This document shows positions 59,021-64,000 of a stretch of DNA of 64,000 bases, piece by piece (positions within the stretch are counted from its first letter, which is position 1; each line of letters begins with the position of its first letter). A program made the translations under genes and the position numbers. The notes below the pieces were generated by a model. It worked only from the letters and a program-made list of their open reading frames with translations, was not told the DNA's origin and did no database searches. The DNA comes from Hericium rajendrae (Eukaryota; Basidiomycota; Agaricomycetes; Russulales; Hericiaceae), in NCBI GenBank assembly GCA_033439255.1, contig CM065892.1:620001-684000 (forward strand), given 5' to 3'.

Positions 59021-59733
59021 TTACGCATCGTAACCTGGCGGATTCTCGTCCGGCACTGGTGTTGATCCGCCTACGCCAGATGATGATAGCCCTGCACCGG
59101 ACGGTGACGGTGATGGATATGCCGCTGAAGCGTCGACAGCGACGATCGGTTAACGTCAGGCAATGCATTACAAGCCGTGTATGACGCTCACGTAGGCTTT
59201 CCTCGTCATTAAATGCCTGCCTGCGCATGTAGATGGCACGCTCGCGCGTCTTCTCCAGGATGCTAACGAACTGGAACAGACCATGATCCTTGAAGCGAAT
59301 CTCCATCTTGGTGCCTTCTGTGAGTCCACCCCCGCGGGTCGGACCAACGTCGATGGTAAGATAGTTCGATCCGAGATATGGCTGTTCAAACTTTGTCGCT
59401 AAAATGCAATGCAAAGGGACGGAAAGTGTTTCCAGCGAAGGGCCTGGGCCACTGGAGACAGGTCCCACAAATATCATCTGTAAGCACACACATGTCAGTC
59501 ACGTCGGGGTAGAGCAATACAGCACGCACCCGCTGGTCAGTCAAAAATATCCTGCCCATTGCCTTCAACCTCCTTTGGCCACCCGACCCGCCAGCATTCG
59601 ATTGAGTATTGGGGAGAGAGTCCGGCATGATAAGGATAACTTCGACGCCCGAATCGATTGTTGTGATCGTACTTTCGTGGGGAAGGTGGACCGGGGAACG
59701 GTCGCGATTTAGCATTGCCCAGTTCAACGCCAT
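59021..59733 (-). CDS. WBP2-like GRAM-domain protein with C-terminal PY motif
   Basis: Homologue of WW-domain-binding protein 2, an adaptor that binds WW proteins through PPxY motifs. ATG 59733 starts MALNWAMLNRDRSPVHLPHE, close to metazoan and fungal WBP2. The GRAM/PH-like domain covers exon 1 and 2: TITTIDSGVEVILIMPD, GRIFLTDQR joined to MIFVGP, LSVPLHCILATKFEQPYLGS and EIRFKDHGLFQFVSILEKTR. Exon 3, after an intron near 59180-59118, gives LPAYPSPSPSGAGLSS and ends NPPGYDA, a PPGY motif placed at the extreme C-terminus; stop at 59021-59023. Divergent from CDC7, with 507 bases between ATGs. Basidiomycete partners could be WW proteins such as Rsp5-type ligases (inference). Confidence 0.9.
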
Positions 59734-60240
59734 AATGCTTTACACTATAAAATCACAGAGATACACCTGTTACACAGAGGCCCGTCAGTGTCGTGGAAGT
59801 TCGTCGAGATGGTCTGCCTCCGGAGTCGAGACTCGAAGCCGCTATAGTACTTGCGTGGGACAGTTACGTCATAGCACATGACCAATGCGTTTGATATCCC
59901 AAGTTCGAATCCTGCTACTGCTTTAGTTCTGGGCAGTCTTTTATGAGCTGTAAAACTGCACTTAAGGACTATCCGCATATTCTTACGACAATATGAATAC
60001 AAGAAGAACAACTGAGCTAGACTGTTCAAATATCGCCGATTTGTTGACGAAAACACTGTCACGTGGTTGATCTTTGTTTCGTGTCGCGACGCGTCGGCGC
60101 GCGTTTCCAATTCCAAATTTCGCGGCCACGCCAGTCAAGTACGTCCTTTGCTTGTTGCAACCATCCTCTATCGATCTTTACCTTCCTTAGCCGTCCTTAC
60201 CACATATACAACGCTTTCGTCTTTTGGCATCGACATCCAC
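59734..60240. promoter_or_regulatory. Divergent WBP2-like / CDC7 promoter with MCB and SCB-like boxes
   Basis: ACGCGT lies at 60089-60094 and CGCGAAA (as TTTCGCG) at 60118-60124, both 115-155 bases upstream of the CDC7 ATG. These are MBF and SBF core sequences in yeasts. A B-box-like AGTTCGAATCC at 59902 is not part of a foldable tRNA. Confidence 0.5.
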
Positions 60241-62499
<2,259 letters not shown>

Positions 62500-62837
62500 A
62501 CCATCCCCACTGGGACACATTATCATATAGTTAATTCTGGCCTTTTGGCTTCCGAACGCATGTTTCGACGATTTGACCCACAGTCGCCGGTCGTGTTCAG
62601 AGTATCCAAAAAGTCAAGAAACCTTGAAGAAACAACCGCAGACTTGGCCGCCCACCTGTGGGCACCAAAATACCTCACCAGGTGGTAGTCAGGTGGTAGG
62701 CAGCTGCTTACGTGATGAGCATTAGAGGTCAGCCAGGGTCGGTCGCTGCTGAGAATTGTCCCCGACTCCCCGCCCATGTCGACGTCGTCGATGCCGATGC
62801 TCAGCCTCTGACCATCTCCCTCTGGCCCGCTCTCCAA
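62500..62837. other. Intergenic, CDC7 3' flank and ubiquitin protease promoter
   Basis: About 340 bases. CACCTGTGGG and CACCAGGTGGT-like short repeats lie near 62652-62700. An alternative upstream ATG for the ubiquitin protease is at 62715. No other gene. Confidence 0.5.
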
Positions 62838-64000
62838 ATGGTCATAGCTGACTCGCTTCCTGGATCATTTGCTGAATTTGTCGCAAATCCATTTGTCCAG
62901 CAACTCGCGCCCCTGCTCGTCGTCCTCTTCATACCCTTCCTAGTCTTCAGCGCACAAGCCCATTTGCGTTATTTTCTTTGGTGGACTGCACATATGATTC
63001 GCTCTATGACATCCCTGCTGTCTTGGGGCTCGTATTGTGACGTCTCAGAGAGCGAACTAAAACCCGTTCGGACGCGCGCGGCCCAGTTGGCGCGCGCCAG
63101 GAATCCCGAGCATGGTGAGTGCAGGTCGCCCTGTCAAGCGTCTAAGATACTTAGATGAACACAGATTCCGAGAAGACTCGAGCGGATGATGATGCATGCT
63201 ACTACCCCGGACTGGTCAATGTCTCCGGTACATATTGCTTCATGAACTCAACCATTCAGGTCGGCTTGCCGTCCCCAGCGCTTGCCACTAGCTGACGTTC
63301 GTTGCAGGCCTTGGCGTCTCTTTCGTATCTCCAGCCTTACATTGAATCTCTGCATGCGAAGGCGGAAGCATTTGATGTCCCGACGCCTGTCACCGACGTG
63401 TTGCGTGACCTCCTACATGGTCAGTGTTTCTCCGATTCTCCAGAATTCTGATCCATATTTCCGTGCAGCTCTCAACACCCCCAAATCCAGTCGCTCATCT
63501 ATCAGGCCCATGGACTTGATTCAAGTCTTGTCGAATCACGAGCCAGGCAGAAAAAGCCCGCTGTTCTCGTCCCGTGAACACCAGGATGCGCAGGAGCTAT
63601 TCCAGCTCGTGTCGGAATGCATCAAGAAAGAGGCCGCGGCAGTAGACAGTGACGTCCGTCGAGATCGAGGTTTTGGCGACGTGTCGCGAGAATACGTCGA
63701 GAACATGCCAGAGCTCTCCAAGACGGGCGTGTTCGACGGGTTGACTGCCAACAGACGAAGTTGTGTTCAGTGTGGCTACACTGAGGCTGTCATGCACTTC
63801 TCTTTCGATAACTGGCAACTTTCTGTGCCTCGTCTGGCGGTGGGCCTTCCAGCTCGATGACTATAGCATGCGAAGGACTGACGAACGATTTTTAGGCTAG
63901 CTGCTCTCTAGAGGACTGTCTAGCTGACTATACCAGACTAGAAATCCTTACGGATTGCATATGCAGGAAATGCTCTATCCTGGCGACATATCAGAAGCTG
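62838..64000 (+). CDS. UBP1: Ubp1/USP30-like membrane-anchored ubiquitin C-terminal hydrolase, 3' end beyond window
   Basis: Cysteine protease that removes ubiquitin. An N-terminal transmembrane segment (LAPLLVVLFIPFLVFSAQAH) is followed by a basic flank. This is the layout of yeast Ubp1 and mitochondrial USP30. The Cys box reads GLVNVSGTYCFMNSTIQALA; the NVSGTYC form rather than NLGNTC suits the Ubp1/USP30 group. The USP fold continues with REHQDAQELFQLVSECI, KTGVFDGLTANRRSCVQCGY, and after an intron SCSLEDCLADYTRLEILTD with ICRKCS. The paired Cys-x-x-Cys motifs (CVQC, CRKC) are the USP zinc-binding pairs. The His box lies beyond 64000. ATG 62838 (CAAATGG) is preferred; in-frame ATG 62715 would add 41 residues. 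Confidence 0.9.

Noticed and set aside
59850-59925. Possible tRNA gene (AGTTCGAATCC at 59902)
   Set aside because: The B-box-like core is there, but the bases flanking it (CCAAG and CCTGC) do not pair as a T stem, and no matching 5' acceptor arm was found.

Overview
The window looks like nuclear DNA of a basidiomycete fungus, most likely an Agaricomycete. Genes are compact and cut by many introns of about 50-60 bases with GTRNGT-type donors. Several proteins belong to families typical of mushroom-forming fungi: a DUF7704-like membrane protein, a BTB-domain protein and a very small double-stranded-RNA-binding protein. Frames were chosen by protein-family similarity and by splice junctions that restore conserved motifs. 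I see no transposon, rRNA gene, convincing tRNA gene, CRISPR array or prokaryotic operon.

Layout. From 1 to 29.7 kb nearly everything is on the minus strand: PP4R3/Psy2 (runs off the left edge), an EVE-domain protein, an unknown KEN-box protein, RNA polymerase I largest subunit, a BTB protein, the DEAD-box helicase Dbp8, an HMG-box factor, Sua5, an Opy2-like membrane anchor and the ABC ATPase Caf16. A stomatin at 6.1-7.5 kb is the only plus-strand gene in that run. From 30 to 33.5 kb are two plus-strand genes, the DUF7704-like protein and an Air1/Air2 zinc-knuckle protein. A coiled-coil protein (33.7-37.0 kb) and a giant neurofibromin/IRA RasGAP (37.5-47.4 kb) are on the minus strand. Then come a three-RRM Nam8/Csx1-like protein, a short-chain dehydrogenase and Rrp7, all plus. 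A sparse stretch (55.5-59.0 kb) holds the small dsRBD gene. A WBP2-like GRAM protein (minus) lies divergent to the Cdc7 kinase gene (plus), and a Ubp1/USP30-like deubiquitinase runs off the right edge.

Functional themes. Ribosome and RNA biogenesis is well represented (Pol I A190, Dbp8, Rrp7, TRAMP subunit Air, Sua5, Caf16). A second theme is signalling and cell cycle (PP4R3, neurofibromin, Opy2, Cdc7, the KEN-box protein). The most interesting unknown is the KEN-box protein at 7983-8795. Three ACGCGT (MluI cell-cycle) boxes lie within 40 bases about 200 bases upstream of its start codon, and the protein is rich in CDK-type S/T-P-x-K/R sites. The window otherwise contains ordinary housekeeping genes. 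The noteworthy details are tiny exons, paired start codons that suggest dual targeting, and several inverted repeats in promoters or 3' flanks.
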